Below, in pieces: positions 17,011 through 25,110 of a stretch of 64,000 nucleotides of DNA (within the stretch, counting starts at the first letter, position 1; each line of letters begins with the position of its first letter). The notes below the pieces were generated by a model. The model saw only the letters and a program-made list of their open reading frames with translations. It had not been told where the DNA came from and ran no database searches. The position numbers and the translations under genes were made by a program. The stretch covers positions 744,001 to 808,000 of the forward strand of contig JAEURQ010000002.1 of NCBI GenBank assembly GCA_016788425.1, written 5' to 3'. The stretch comes from Chthonomonas sp. GTDB lineage: Bacteria; Armatimonadota; Fimbriimonadia; Fimbriimonadales; Fimbriimonadaceae.

Positions 17011-17676
17011 TTAGAGCTTAATCTCGAAATCCTTATCCACCGGCGGAGTGGGGTGTGACACCCGCTCCCGCCGGTTGGGGAGGACTTGTTTGGCGCGGCC
17101 CGCCATGTCGCCCCACGAGAGCGCAAAGACCACGCCCATGCCGAGAAGCGGCAACAAAATGAGGCTGTTAAACGGTACTGAACTGCTCTTGAACAATCCG
17201 GCCATGCCGCGAATCCCATCGGGGATGAGCAGACCGAAGAGCAAGAATCCGCCCCAAACGGTCATCATCACGACGCCCTTTTTGACGTCGCCGCTGAGCA
17301 CCTGACCCAGGCCGGGAACCACCATGCTGGCGAGCAGGTTGGTCTTGACCTCGGCCACGTTTTCCACCTGCGAAAGGGGCATGCCGAAGTCGCCGCTTTG
17401 GGCGAGAATGGCGGTCGCCATTTTGTTCTCAATCTCCTTGTCCCCAGGCGTGCGTTCAAGCGCCTTGCGGTAAAGCTCAATCGCTTTGCCCGATTGGTGG
17501 TCCAGCACGTAAAGGTCGGCGAGGCTCATCTGCACGCCGGGATGTTCTTGGTCAAGGGCTTCCAGAGCTTGCCGCGCGCGGCGCACGGCGCCGGGTTCGT
17601 TGCGACGCTGAGCCATGGCCAGATCGCGCTGAATCCGCTCAATCTCATCCCAGACCACATCCAAGCGATCCTGCAT
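17011..17676 (-). CDS. TPR-containing membrane protein
   Basis: A 221-residue protein. The N-terminal half (about residues 1-95) is helical and TPR-like (ARQALEALDQEHPG, AIELYRKALERTPGD). The C-terminal half has two or three membrane spans, starting at MVVPGLGQVLSGDVKKGVVMM, a pattern resembling small TM2-like or DUF5683-type proteins. A cytoplasmic TPR platform attached to the membrane is likely. It follows rsfS by 7 bases on the same strand. Confidence 0.7.
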   Translation of the reverse strand: MQDRLDVVWDEIERIQRDLAMAQRRNEPGAVRRARQALEALDQEHPGVQMSLADLYVLDHQSGKAIELYRKALERTPGDKEIENKMATAILAQSGDFGMPLSQVENVAEVKTNLLASMVVPGLGQVLSGDVKKGVVMMTVWGGFLLFGLLIPDGIRGMAGLFKSSSVPFNSLILLPLLGMGVVFALSWGDMAGRAKQVLPNRRERVSHPTPPVDKDFEIKL

Positions 17677-17683
17677 TGCCCTA

Positions 17684-18043
17684 TTAGACCTCGGATTCGG
17701 GCAGGAGGTTCGGATCGACCTCCTTGTTGCGCCACAGGGTTTCCAAATCGTAGAATTGGCGTCGCTCTTCTCGCATGGCGTGGAACATCACGTCGCCGTA
17801 ATCCAGCAGCAACCAGCCGCCGCCTTGCGTATCGCTGGCCAGGCTGCGCACACCCTCGTCGCGCATGCGCTCATTCACCTTGTCGATGATCGCGTTGACG
17901 TGAACATCGCTGGTCCCGGAGCAGACCACGAAAAAGCTGGTCACGCTCGTCTTTTGGCGCAGATCGATAATCTCGATGCGCTCGGCTTTCATATCGTCGG
18001 CGAGTTCAGCTATACGCTGCGCCTTGGCTTCACTGGTCATCAT
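17684..18043 (-). CDS. rsfS: Ribosome silencing factor RsfS
   Basis: A 119-residue protein of normal length for the RsfS/YbeB/Iojap family, with DLRQKTSVTSFFVVCSGTSDVHVNAI and the conserved GGGWLLLDYGDVMFHAM. It binds uL14 of the large ribosomal subunit and blocks subunit joining under starvation. Its start overlaps the end of nadD by 14 bases; nadD-rsfS pairing is widespread in bacteria. Confidence 0.95.
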   Translation of the reverse strand: MMTSEAKAQRIAELADDMKAERIEIIDLRQKTSVTSFFVVCSGTSDVHVNAIIDKVNERMRDEGVRSLASDTQGGGWLLLDYGDVMFHAMREERRQFYDLETLWRNKEVDPNLLPESEV

Positions 18044-18635
18044 TCATTCGGTAGAGCTGATGCTCTTGGATGTATTGCCACACGGAGGGCAATACCTGAC
18101 GGGACTCGTCCAACTTGATCCCGATGTTGTTGCGGATTTCGGTGCTGGACCGCGGTGACGGCTCGTTGAGCAAAAAGAAATCGAGATTGCCGTGGACCTT
18201 TTCGGGGGCAAATCGCATGACTGCCGCCATATCGTCGGGGGGTCGCAAGCCGACGGCAAACCGGGCGAGCTTGAGAATCTTGTCGAGTTCGTACCACTCT
18301 TCCAAGTGCATGGCGGCATCGCTACCCAGGATCCACCAAAACTTTGCCTTGATGGCTTGGTTCAATTCAATCAGAGTATCGACGGCAAAGCTTGGGCCGC
18401 TGCGACCCAGTTCCACGTCGCTGACGGCGAAGTTCTCGCGACCTTCGGCCATGAGCTTGGTCATCGCAAATCGGTCACGCGCGGTGGCTCGGGGGCCAAG
18501 TCGCTTAATCGGATTGCGCTTGTTGGGCACCAGCAGAATCTGGTCGAGTCCCAGCTTTTGGGCGGCGGTTTCGGCGAGGTCCAGGTGCGTCAAGTGGGGC
18601 GGATCAAATGTCCCGCCAAGAATGCCAATTTTCAA
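18030..18635 (-). CDS. nadD: Nicotinate-nucleotide adenylyltransferase
   Basis: A 201-residue protein with the nucleotidyltransferase signature GGTFDPPH at residues 7-14, VPNKRNPIK, WWILGSDA and the C-terminal SSTEIRNN that forms the second ATP-binding element. It converts nicotinate mononucleotide and ATP to nicotinate adenine dinucleotide in NAD synthesis. It sits between the GerMN gene and rsfS in the minus-strand cluster. Confidence 0.95.
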   Translation of the reverse strand: MKIGILGGTFDPPHLTHLDLAETAAQKLGLDQILLVPNKRNPIKRLGPRATARDRFAMTKLMAEGRENFAVSDVELGRSGPSFAVDTLIELNQAIKAKFWWILGSDAAMHLEEWYELDKILKLARFAVGLRPPDDMAAVMRFAPEKVHGNLDFFLLNEPSPRSSTEIRNNIGIKLDESRQVLPSVWQYIQEHQLYRMNDDQ

Positions 18636-18691
18636 ACGTTCCTCACCACCATTCGCGATTGCTCGGTGGTGAGAGGATACCGGATTCGGGC

Positions 18692-19258
18692 TTAGTGAGG
18701 TACTTCGAGCGGTTCGGTGAGTTCAACGCTGCCCAAGGATTCGATCGGTTGACCGCCTTCGGTGATCAGCACCGACTTCACTTCGCCGAACTGCTTGAGG
18801 GCTTCCGTGATCGTGTTGAGGATTTCGCCTTCTTCAGCCGTGCCGTAGGTTTTGCGGAACGGCGTGGCAAAGTCGAGCTTCAGAACCGAGCCATCAAGCT
18901 TGGCCGACGTGGCCACCGCTCCAGCGGGAACCGCCGTCACGTGGGCTAGGGAAGCGTTCACCGCCACCAGGTAGGGGCTTTGGCCCGCCTCGAGCTTGCG
19001 CTTGTCGCGCTCGACTTTGTAGTCCTCGGATTGATAGTCCACGCGGACGATCTCGACTTCATCCTTTGCCTTTTCGACCTTGGTTTGCGGAGGCTGGCGC
19101 TTGTCCACGGGCTGGTGCTGGGGCAGGCGCTCGGAGCGCATCTCGGCTTCCGGTACGCGGTTGCCCTGCATCTTGGCGTAGGCGGCTAAGCCACCGACGA
19201 CTGCTGCCGCGACGCCGATGAGGGCGAGACGATGAGAGTTGCGTTTCTTGGCGCTCAT
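18692..19258 (-). CDS. GerMN-domain membrane-anchored protein
   Basis: A 188-residue protein: a positively charged N-terminus, one membrane span (LIGVAAAVVGGLAAYA), a Lys/Gln/Pro-rich linker, then a GerMN-like domain (LKLDFATPFRKTYGTAEEGEILNTITEALKQFGEVKSVLI read in pieces around residues 125-175). GerMN domains were named from spore proteins but occur widely beside cell-wall amidases. Its start overlaps the amidase stop by 4 bases, so a joint role in envelope remodelling is likely and sporulation need not be implied. Confidence 0.85.
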   Translation of the reverse strand: MSAKKRNSHRLALIGVAAAVVGGLAAYAKMQGNRVPEAEMRSERLPQHQPVDKRQPPQTKVEKAKDEVEIVRVDYQSEDYKVERDKRKLEAGQSPYLVAVNASLAHVTAVPAGAVATSAKLDGSVLKLDFATPFRKTYGTAEEGEILNTITEALKQFGEVKSVLITEGGQPIESLGSVELTEPLEVPH

Positions 19259-20856
19259 TCTTTTGCGTTATCTCCGAAAAATAGTTTCAGGCCCTCGACG
19301 ACACCGCGGGCCATGGTTTGGCGGAACTCGTCGCTGTTCATCTTGGCTTCCTCGGTGGGGTTGCTCAAGAAGCCGAGTTCAAGCAGAACACCGACCATCG
19401 TCGTGTTGCGCAGAACCGAAAAGCCCTTGTTCTTGGCGACGGCGAAGTCGCTGACCGCGCCGCGCGAAGGAAGCAGACCCTTGGTGGCGATGTTTTGGCT
19501 AATGCACTGGGCGAGCAGTTTGCCGAGTTCGCTCTTGCCGTGATAGAAGATGATCGTGCCGCTCGCCGACTTGCTTGACGCCGAGTTGTAGTGCACCGAA
19601 ATGAACACGTCGGCGTTGTTGCGGTTGGCGATGTTGGCGCGCTCTTTGAGTTCGATGAACCGGTCGTCGGATCGGGTCATGATCACGTTGCAGCCTTCGT
19701 CGAACAGCTTCTCCGCGAGGACTTTGGCCGACTTCAGAGCGATGTCCTTTTCTTTCAGTCGAATCTTGGCGCCGAGCGCGCCGCTGTCGTGCGCGCCATG
19801 ACCGGCGTCGATGCAGATGGTCTTGCCTCGGATCGAGCCGGTCGCGATGTCGGGCACCTTGGCCGTCAGCCGAATGGTGCGACCATCAACGGCGAACATC
19901 ACCGCGGCGGCTTGCCGAAGCGAAAGGGTGAGTTTGTAGTTGCCGGCCGAGTCGAGGCTTTGCTCCCAGCTCTTGACCAGCCCCTTGGGCAGTTCCGCCA
20001 AATCCATTGCGGCGGGCTTGCCGCCGGGGACGATGATTTCGTAGGTCAGCACGTCCACGCGGTTGAGCTTGGGCGCTTCCAGAGGGATCGCGGCCAGGTC
20101 CGCGCCGATGACGGCTTTCGAGCCGGTCTGATCAATGCGGGGCGCGCTGACCAATACTTCCGTGGTCGGCAAGGTTTGGGGCGCTTTGGGGTTGACCGGC
20201 TGAGTTTCGGGATCGTGCTCGATCGGCGTGACAGGCGCTTCGGGTTGGACGAGCGGGAATTCAAGAATGCGGTTGGTTGTGTTACTTCGCACAACCTTAC
20301 TGGCGCCGGGAGCCTGATACGTCACCCGGACCGTGGAATCATTGAACTGTCGCACCCGCACGGTGGCGTCGCTGCCGAAGTTCGCGCTCGGCGAAAGGGT
20401 CGCGCCCTGCAGGTCAACGATGTAGCGCTCAGGATCAGTCAGCGAGAAGCCGGAGGCAGTTACGCCGAGCGAGCAGTTGATGCGCAGAGTGCCGAAGAGC
20501 ACCTCGACGCTGCGAACTTCGCTCAGAACTCGGAAGGTGCGCTTATCGCGATCCCAGGTGCCGCGGCCCCCCAGTTGCTCCAGGCACTTGGCCAGAGGCA
20601 GCTTACGGTCGCGAGTGAGATCCACTCGCAGTAGCCGGCCTTCGGCGGCAATATCAGCTTCGCCTCCGGAGGCGCGAACACGCCAGCCCCAGTTCTCAGC
20701 CAGAGCGATCGGGATAACGCACTCTTCGCCATCGCGCTCCACGCGATCCGAAAACGTGCCCTGATAGGTGTAAACAACGGTTGCTGGAGCTCGTTGAGCT
20801 TGCACCGCTGTCGCTATCGCCATCCATGACATCAAAGCGACAAGCAAGTTCCGCAT
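19255..20856 (-). CDS. N-acetylmuramoyl-L-alanine amidase (Amidase_3)
   Basis: I start it at ATG 20856, which begins a signal peptide (LLVALMSWMAIATAVQAQ); the frame stays open back to 21201 but that part lacks protein character. The mature protein of about 515 residues has an N-terminal copper-amine-oxidase/AMIN-like beta region, a Pro-rich linker and a C-terminal Amidase_3 domain. Zinc/catalytic motifs: CIDAGHGAHDSGA, IALKSAKVLAEKL, FISVHYNS and a final LLELGFLSN. It cleaves the MurNAc-L-Ala amide bond, as in cell separation. It is the first gene of the minus-strand cluster. Confidence 0.92.
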   Translation of the reverse strand: MRNLLVALMSWMAIATAVQAQRAPATVVYTYQGTFSDRVERDGEECVIPIALAENWGWRVRASGGEADIAAEGRLLRVDLTRDRKLPLAKCLEQLGGRGTWDRDKRTFRVLSEVRSVEVLFGTLRINCSLGVTASGFSLTDPERYIVDLQGATLSPSANFGSDATVRVRQFNDSTVRVTYQAPGASKVVRSNTTNRILEFPLVQPEAPVTPIEHDPETQPVNPKAPQTLPTTEVLVSAPRIDQTGSKAVIGADLAAIPLEAPKLNRVDVLTYEIIVPGGKPAAMDLAELPKGLVKSWEQSLDSAGNYKLTLSLRQAAAVMFAVDGRTIRLTAKVPDIATGSIRGKTICIDAGHGAHDSGALGAKIRLKEKDIALKSAKVLAEKLFDEGCNVIMTRSDDRFIELKERANIANRNNADVFISVHYNSASSKSASGTIIFYHGKSELGKLLAQCISQNIATKGLLPSRGAVSDFAVAKNKGFSVLRNTTMVGVLLELGFLSNPTEEAKMNSDEFRQTMARGVVEGLKLFFGDNAKE

Positions 20857-20902
20857 AGTCAATGTACATTGTAGACGCCCCGTAAAGTTCCGAGTGCACC
20901 AT

Positions 20903-20930
20903 TTGACAAAAAACTTGCTTTTGCTATAGT
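20903..20930 (+). promoter_or_regulatory. Sigma70-type promoter giving a leaderless transcript
   Basis: TTGACA at 20903-20908, a 16-base spacer and TATAGT at 20925-20930 form a near-consensus promoter. The ATG at 20937 starts 7 bases after the last base of the -10 box, which is where transcription should begin. The mRNA would then have no 5' leader or Shine-Dalgarno site. Confidence 0.75.
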
Positions 20931-20936
20931 GGTTTG

Positions 20937-21521
20937 ATGCTATGGAAAGCGGCGACGGACTGTTGGGACGAGCTTTGGCAGGGGCTGGCCGAGGGCGTGA
21001 CGAACCGACGATCGGAGTTTCACCTGGCCGCTTGCGCCAACGTGGACGCCTCGGGCGCGGCGCGGGTTCGTACAGTAGTCTTGCGATACGCCGAGGAGGC
21101 GACGGCCACGCTTGGCTTCCATAGCGATGGCCGGAGCCAGCGAATCTCCGATCTCGGGGTGAACCCGTTTGGGCAGATGGTGCTCTACGCTCCGACGCCA
21201 AACGTTCAGATTCGGCTGTTCGGGCGCTATGAGGTTCACATCGAAGACGATGTAGCGCGGGCGGTGTGGGCGGCCACTCCTGTCTACAGCCGCAAGTGCT
21301 ATTTGGCCGAGGTGCCCTCCAGCGAGGAACTCCTAGCTGAGCCCGAAGCGGACCAGGAACAGCCTACGCTGGCCGACTCCGAACGGGGATTCACCAACTT
21401 TGCGGTCGTGCGATTGCACGCGACGGAGATCGAATATTTGAGTCTGGCCGCGCCCGGACACCTCCGCTGGCGATGGGTGAAATCGGGTGACGCCTGGGCT
21501 CACGCGAGGATTTCCCCTTAA
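20937..21521 (+). CDS. Pyridoxamine 5'-phosphate oxidase-family flavoprotein
   Basis: About 194 residues starting at ATG 20937. It shows the split-barrel FMN-binding pattern: RRSEFHLAACANVDASGAARVRTVVLR, then LGFHSDGRSQRISDLGVNPFGQMVLY, RLFGRYEVH and the C-terminal WRWVKSGDAWAHARISP. The Arg/Trp-rich C-terminus resembles the Alr4036/PdxH-like PPOX group more than strict PdxH, so substrate is open (PNP/PMP or another reduced flavin substrate). It is divergently transcribed from the amidase. Confidence 0.8.
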   Translation: MLWKAATDCWDELWQGLAEGVTNRRSEFHLAACANVDASGAARVRTVVLRYAEEATATLGFHSDGRSQRISDLGVNPFGQMVLYAPTPNVQIRLFGRYEVHIEDDVARAVWAATPVYSRKCYLAEVPSSEELLAEPEADQEQPTLADSERGFTNFAVVRLHATEIEYLSLAAPGHLRWRWVKSGDAWAHARISP

Positions 21522-21604
21522 TTTTCTTCAGTTCAATCGAATGATTTCTGAGAAAGTTGGCTCATACTACTTCGTAGACAACTACCATTCTTGAGGGTCT
21601 AACA

Positions 21605-23182
21605 ATGAATATTCTCTTGCTATCTTTTGCCCTGATGCCAAAGGCACCGGTGGCGGCGGACTTGCTCCCAGACATCACAATCTGGGAAGCGAAGCTCACC
21701 GATAACGCGATCGACACTACAACCTTGCCGGGGCGCAAGCTTGTCCGACTCTCGACCGGCACCCCGAACATTGGGACGGGCCGACTTGAACTCCGCGGTG
21801 GGGCCGTCGTCGGCACCCAGCAGCAGGTCAATCAGCGCGTATTCCGCGACGACGGAACCTACTGGGAGCGACCGGCGGGGACCTTTACCTATCACCCGAG
21901 CCACAACCACATCCACTTTGACGGCTGGTGTCGTTACCGCCTTCGCGCTAAGAATCCGGATGGCAGCGTTGGCGCAATCTTGGCCGAGGGGCAAAAGACC
22001 AGCTTCTGCATTCTCGACTTGACGGTGCACAACTCCAGTCACCCGAATTACGTCACGCCTCCTTATTACGGTGGTTGTGGCGCCACAACCCAGGGCCTCA
22101 CGCCGGGCTGGGCCGACGTCTATGGCAAGTCGCTCACGGACCAGTGGGTGGACGTCACCGGCATCGCCGATGGCGACTACTTCTTGGAAGCCGAGGTTGA
22201 CCCGGACGGTTTCATTCTCGAAGCCGACGAAACCAACAACATTGGCCGGATTCCGTATCACCTGGGCTCACCGCCCGCGCTCACAGCCGACGCTTACGAG
22301 GAAAACGACTCGCGAACCTTTGTGGACGGGCGACCCGAAGCGGGAGTTAACAGTCCGAACCTCGGCGTTGTGAACGCCCAACGCACCTTGAACCTCACCA
22401 TGCAGGCAACGGATGACGACTGGTTCAAGTTCAAGCTAAACGCCACCGGCGGCAGCGGCGACTATGTCGGCATTACGAGCGTCAACTCGGGCGGCGACAT
22501 TGACCTGCGACTCTACAACTCGGCCGGAACTCAAATCGGGGCGAGCGAAAGCGGCACCAACACTGAGCAGATCACGTTGAGCGGGCGCGCCGCGGGTACC
22601 TACTACGTGCGCATTTGGCCGTACAGCGGGACGAACCCGGGCTACACGTTTACGATTAAGCCGAGCGGCAACCAGTCGCCGACCGTGAACATCACCCAGC
22701 CGCAAATCCCCATTTATGTGGAACGTAGCTACGAGACCTTCCCGATCGGATGGACCACCACTGACCCGGAAAACGATCCGCGCACGGTTTCGATCTTCCG
22801 CGACCGCGATAACGTGTTTGACAAGACCACGCAAGAGGTGACCGGCTACCAAAATCTGCCGTCCACCGACCTGCTGGTCAACATGAACACGGCGGAAATG
22901 GATCCGGGCAACTGGTTCTACTTCCTGCGAGTGAGCGATGGCGGCCTGACGCAAACCAAGGTCACGCGCCGACCGGTCGTGATCTACATCAAGGGTGACT
23001 GGAACTACGATGGGCACGTCCACCAAGACGACTACGATGCGGCTTGGGGCGGACGCGGACGTCAGAACTTCGTTCGCGCCATGACGCCTAAGCGCATGGC
23101 CCTGCTCGACTACGATCGCGACGGCGACGTGGACGGCATGGACGAAATGATGATGATCGAAGACATCGAGCACCACCACTAA
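21605..23182 (+). CDS. Secreted lysyl-oxidase-like protein with PPC and dockerin-like domains
   Basis: A 525-residue protein with an N-terminal hydrophobic leader. Residues about 20-220 resemble lysyl oxidase: the copper-ligand cluster YHPSHNHIHFDGW near residue 100 and Cys in FCILDL and GGCGATTQG. Residues about 235-355 are a pre-peptidase C-terminal (PPC) domain (DDDWFKFKL, GDIDLRLYNSAG, GTYYVRI). After an Ig-like segment the C-terminus has a dockerin/EF-hand-like pair (GDWNYDGHVHQDDY; DYDRDGDVDGMDE) and ends in HHH. It probably oxidises amines on extracellular protein, with calcium-stabilised modules; the substrate is unknown. Confidence 0.8.
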   Translation: MNILLLSFALMPKAPVAADLLPDITIWEAKLTDNAIDTTTLPGRKLVRLSTGTPNIGTGRLELRGGAVVGTQQQVNQRVFRDDGTYWERPAGTFTYHPSHNHIHFDGWCRYRLRAKNPDGSVGAILAEGQKTSFCILDLTVHNSSHPNYVTPPYYGGCGATTQGLTPGWADVYGKSLTDQWVDVTGIADGDYFLEAEVDPDGFILEADETNNIGRIPYHLGSPPALTADAYEENDSRTFVDGRPEAGVNSPNLGVVNAQRTLNLTMQATDDDWFKFKLNATGGSGDYVGITSVNSGGDIDLRLYNSAGTQIGASESGTNTEQITLSGRAAGTYYVRIWPYSGTNPGYTFTIKPSGNQSPTVNITQPQIPIYVERSYETFPIGWTTTDPENDPRTVSIFRDRDNVFDKTTQEVTGYQNLPSTDLLVNMNTAEMDPGNWFYFLRVSDGGLTQTKVTRRPVVIYIKGDWNYDGHVHQDDYDAAWGGRGRQNFVRAMTPKRMALLDYDRDGDVDGMDEMMMIEDIEHHH

Positions 23183-23197
23183 AATCCGCCGAAAACG

Positions 23198-23231
23198 AGC
23201 CCCTCGCCTAGCCTAGGCGGGGGGCTTTTTT
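23198..23231 (+). terminator. Rho-independent terminator
   Basis: AGCCCC-T-CGCCTAG at 23198-23211 pairs with CTAGGCG-G-GGGGCT at 23213-23226, apart from a central T.G pair and the tightest loop bases. Six T residues follow (23226-23231). It ends the lysyl-oxidase-like gene. Confidence 0.85.
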
Positions 23232-23291
23232 GTGAGACCCCGGTATTTCCGCTTGACCCAAAGAGTTACCAGCTTGGAACAACACCGTTGG

Positions 23292-23525
23292 ATGGGGTTT
23301 GAGATGGGTAAGAAGCAACTTCGCGTGGTTCGGTTGATTGAGCCGGAACTCTGCATGGAATGCCGATTTGGCAACAAGGCTGAGGTCGAAATGACCGATG
23401 GCACCGTGCAGCAGATGATTCATTGTCGCCGGTTAGATTGCGACAACTGGGATTACCAAACCGTGGACGAAGCCGCTGACATCGTGCACAGCGACTTCGC
23501 CGAAGAAGACAACGACGCGGCCTAG
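23292..23525 (+). CDS. Small CxxC zinc-ribbon-like protein
   Basis: From ATG 23292 the product has 77 residues; ATG 23304 and GTG 23232 are in-frame alternatives, and 23232 lies inside the terminator loop region, so it is unlikely. Four Cys are arranged as CMEC and, 20-odd residues later, CRRLDC, suggesting a small zinc site. The C-terminus is strongly acidic (DFAEEDNDAA). No function is recognised. Its stop overlaps the convergent lysS by 4 bases. Confidence 0.65.
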   Translation: MGFEMGKKQLRVVRLIEPELCMECRFGNKAEVEMTDGTVQQMIHCRRLDCDNWDYQTVDEAADIVHSDFAEEDNDAA

Positions 23526-25018
23526 TGGCCGCCCGCTTCGGGCTTCATCATCGGAAAGAGCAGAATCTCGCGCAAGTGATCGCTGCCGAGTAGCATCATC
23601 GCCATCCGATCCAGACCAATTCCGCAGCCGCCGGTCGGCGGCATGCCGCATTCCAACGCGTAGATGAACTCCTCGTCCATGGGGTGCGCCTCGTCGTTGC
23701 CCTGCGCCGCCTGGGTGAGCTGGTTGTCAAAGCGCTCGCGCTGATCGATCGGGTCATTGATCTCGCTGAACGCGTTGCACACCTCGCGGCCTCGCACATA
23801 ACCTTCAAAACGCCGCGTGAACCCCGGGCGATTCGGGTCCTTTTTGGCGAGCGGGGAGGTCTCGATCGGGTACCCAACCACGAAGGTCGGCTGGATCAGA
23901 TGCGGCTCCACGAATCGCTCCAGGAGCTTTTCGATAATGCCGCCGACGTTCGCTTCCTTCTTCGCGTCGATGCCCACGCGCTCGAGCGCGGCCCTGGCCG
24001 ACGCGAGGTCGTTCAGCTCATGCGCCTGCACGCCAGAGTAGTGCTCAATTTGTTGCAGAAGATCAACGCGGGCCCACGGCTTGCCGAAGTCAATCACCAG
24101 GTCCTCGTGCCCGATATGAACTTCGGTGTTGCCGAACACGGTCTCGGCGACAAACTTGAAGCACTCCTCCACGCGCACCATCATGTCTTCCAGGTTCACG
24201 TAGGCCTCGTAAAATTCCAGCAGCGTGAACTCGGGATTGTGCCGCTGACTCACGCCCTCGTTACGGAAGACGCGTCCGATTTCATACACCTTCGGCACAT
24301 CGCCGCAGATGAGTCGCTTGAGATAGAGCTCCAGCGAGATGCGCAGCTTCACGTCAATCTCGTAGGCGTTATAGTGCGTGAGGAATGGGCGCGCCGCCGC
24401 CCCGCCGGCTTCCAGCTGAAGCAGCGGCGTTTCGACTTCCAGGTAGCCCGCGTTGTCAAAGTAGCGTCGCACCGCCGAGACGATTCGGCTACGATTGAGC
24501 AGCATCTGACGCGCCTCGGGGTTGGCGATCAGGTCGAGGTGGCGGTGACGATAGCGTTGCTCGACGTCGCTGAGCGTGCCCCAGCTTTCGCCATCCTTTT
24601 CCTTACCCAGCGGCAGGCTTTGCAACGACTTGCTGAGCGGCACGATGGACCGCGCGTGAATGCTTTGCTCGCCAGTTTTGGTGCGGAACAGTTCGCCTTC
24701 GACGCCGAGGTGATCGCCGAGGTCGAGGAGCTTTGCCACCGCCCACACGTCCTCGCCGAGGTCGTCCTTGCGCAGATACACCTGGATGCGCCCATCGCCA
24801 TCGCTCAGCGAGACAAAGCTCGCCTTGCCCATCTCGCGCAGGGCGACGATGCGTCCTGCGAAGCGGACCGTTTGGCCCTCCATGGATTCGAATTTGGCGT
24901 GCAATTCTTGCGCGGAGAGAGCGAACTCAAATTTCTCCTGCGCAAATGGATCATGGCCAAGCTCGCGCATGCGGTTGAGCTTCTCCAGACGAATTTGCCG
25001 AATTTCTGAATCTGACAT
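23522..25018 (-). CDS. lysS: Lysyl-tRNA synthetase, class II
   Basis: A 498-residue protein. An N-terminal OB-fold anticodon-binding domain (VRFAGRIVALREMGKASFVSLSDGDGRIQ in the first 90 residues) precedes the class II core: motif 2 region YEIGRVFRNEGVSQRHNPEFTLLEFYEAY and motif 3 GCGIGLDRMAMML near the C-terminus. It charges tRNA-Lys. Length and motifs are normal. It stands alone on the minus strand, divergent from the tricorn-type protease. Confidence 0.97.
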   Translation of the reverse strand: MSDSEIRQIRLEKLNRMRELGHDPFAQEKFEFALSAQELHAKFESMEGQTVRFAGRIVALREMGKASFVSLSDGDGRIQVYLRKDDLGEDVWAVAKLLDLGDHLGVEGELFRTKTGEQSIHARSIVPLSKSLQSLPLGKEKDGESWGTLSDVEQRYRHRHLDLIANPEARQMLLNRSRIVSAVRRYFDNAGYLEVETPLLQLEAGGAAARPFLTHYNAYEIDVKLRISLELYLKRLICGDVPKVYEIGRVFRNEGVSQRHNPEFTLLEFYEAYVNLEDMMVRVEECFKFVAETVFGNTEVHIGHEDLVIDFGKPWARVDLLQQIEHYSGVQAHELNDLASARAALERVGIDAKKEANVGGIIEKLLERFVEPHLIQPTFVVGYPIETSPLAKKDPNRPGFTRRFEGYVRGREVCNAFSEINDPIDQRERFDNQLTQAAQGNDEAHPMDEEFIYALECGMPPTGGCGIGLDRMAMMLLGSDHLREILLFPMMKPEAGGH

Positions 25019-25110
25019 GGGAAGCGTTAGGATACCGCTAGGCCGGACGCCCCAACCCGGAACCTTCCCCGCAATAGATTCAGTATCCTTAGCTCGGCTG
25101 GTTCGAATTC

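Noticed and set aside
20857-21201. N-terminal extension of the amidase
   Set aside because: It reads as Arg/Pro-rich shadow of the divergent flavoprotein gene; a signal peptide begins at ATG 20856.
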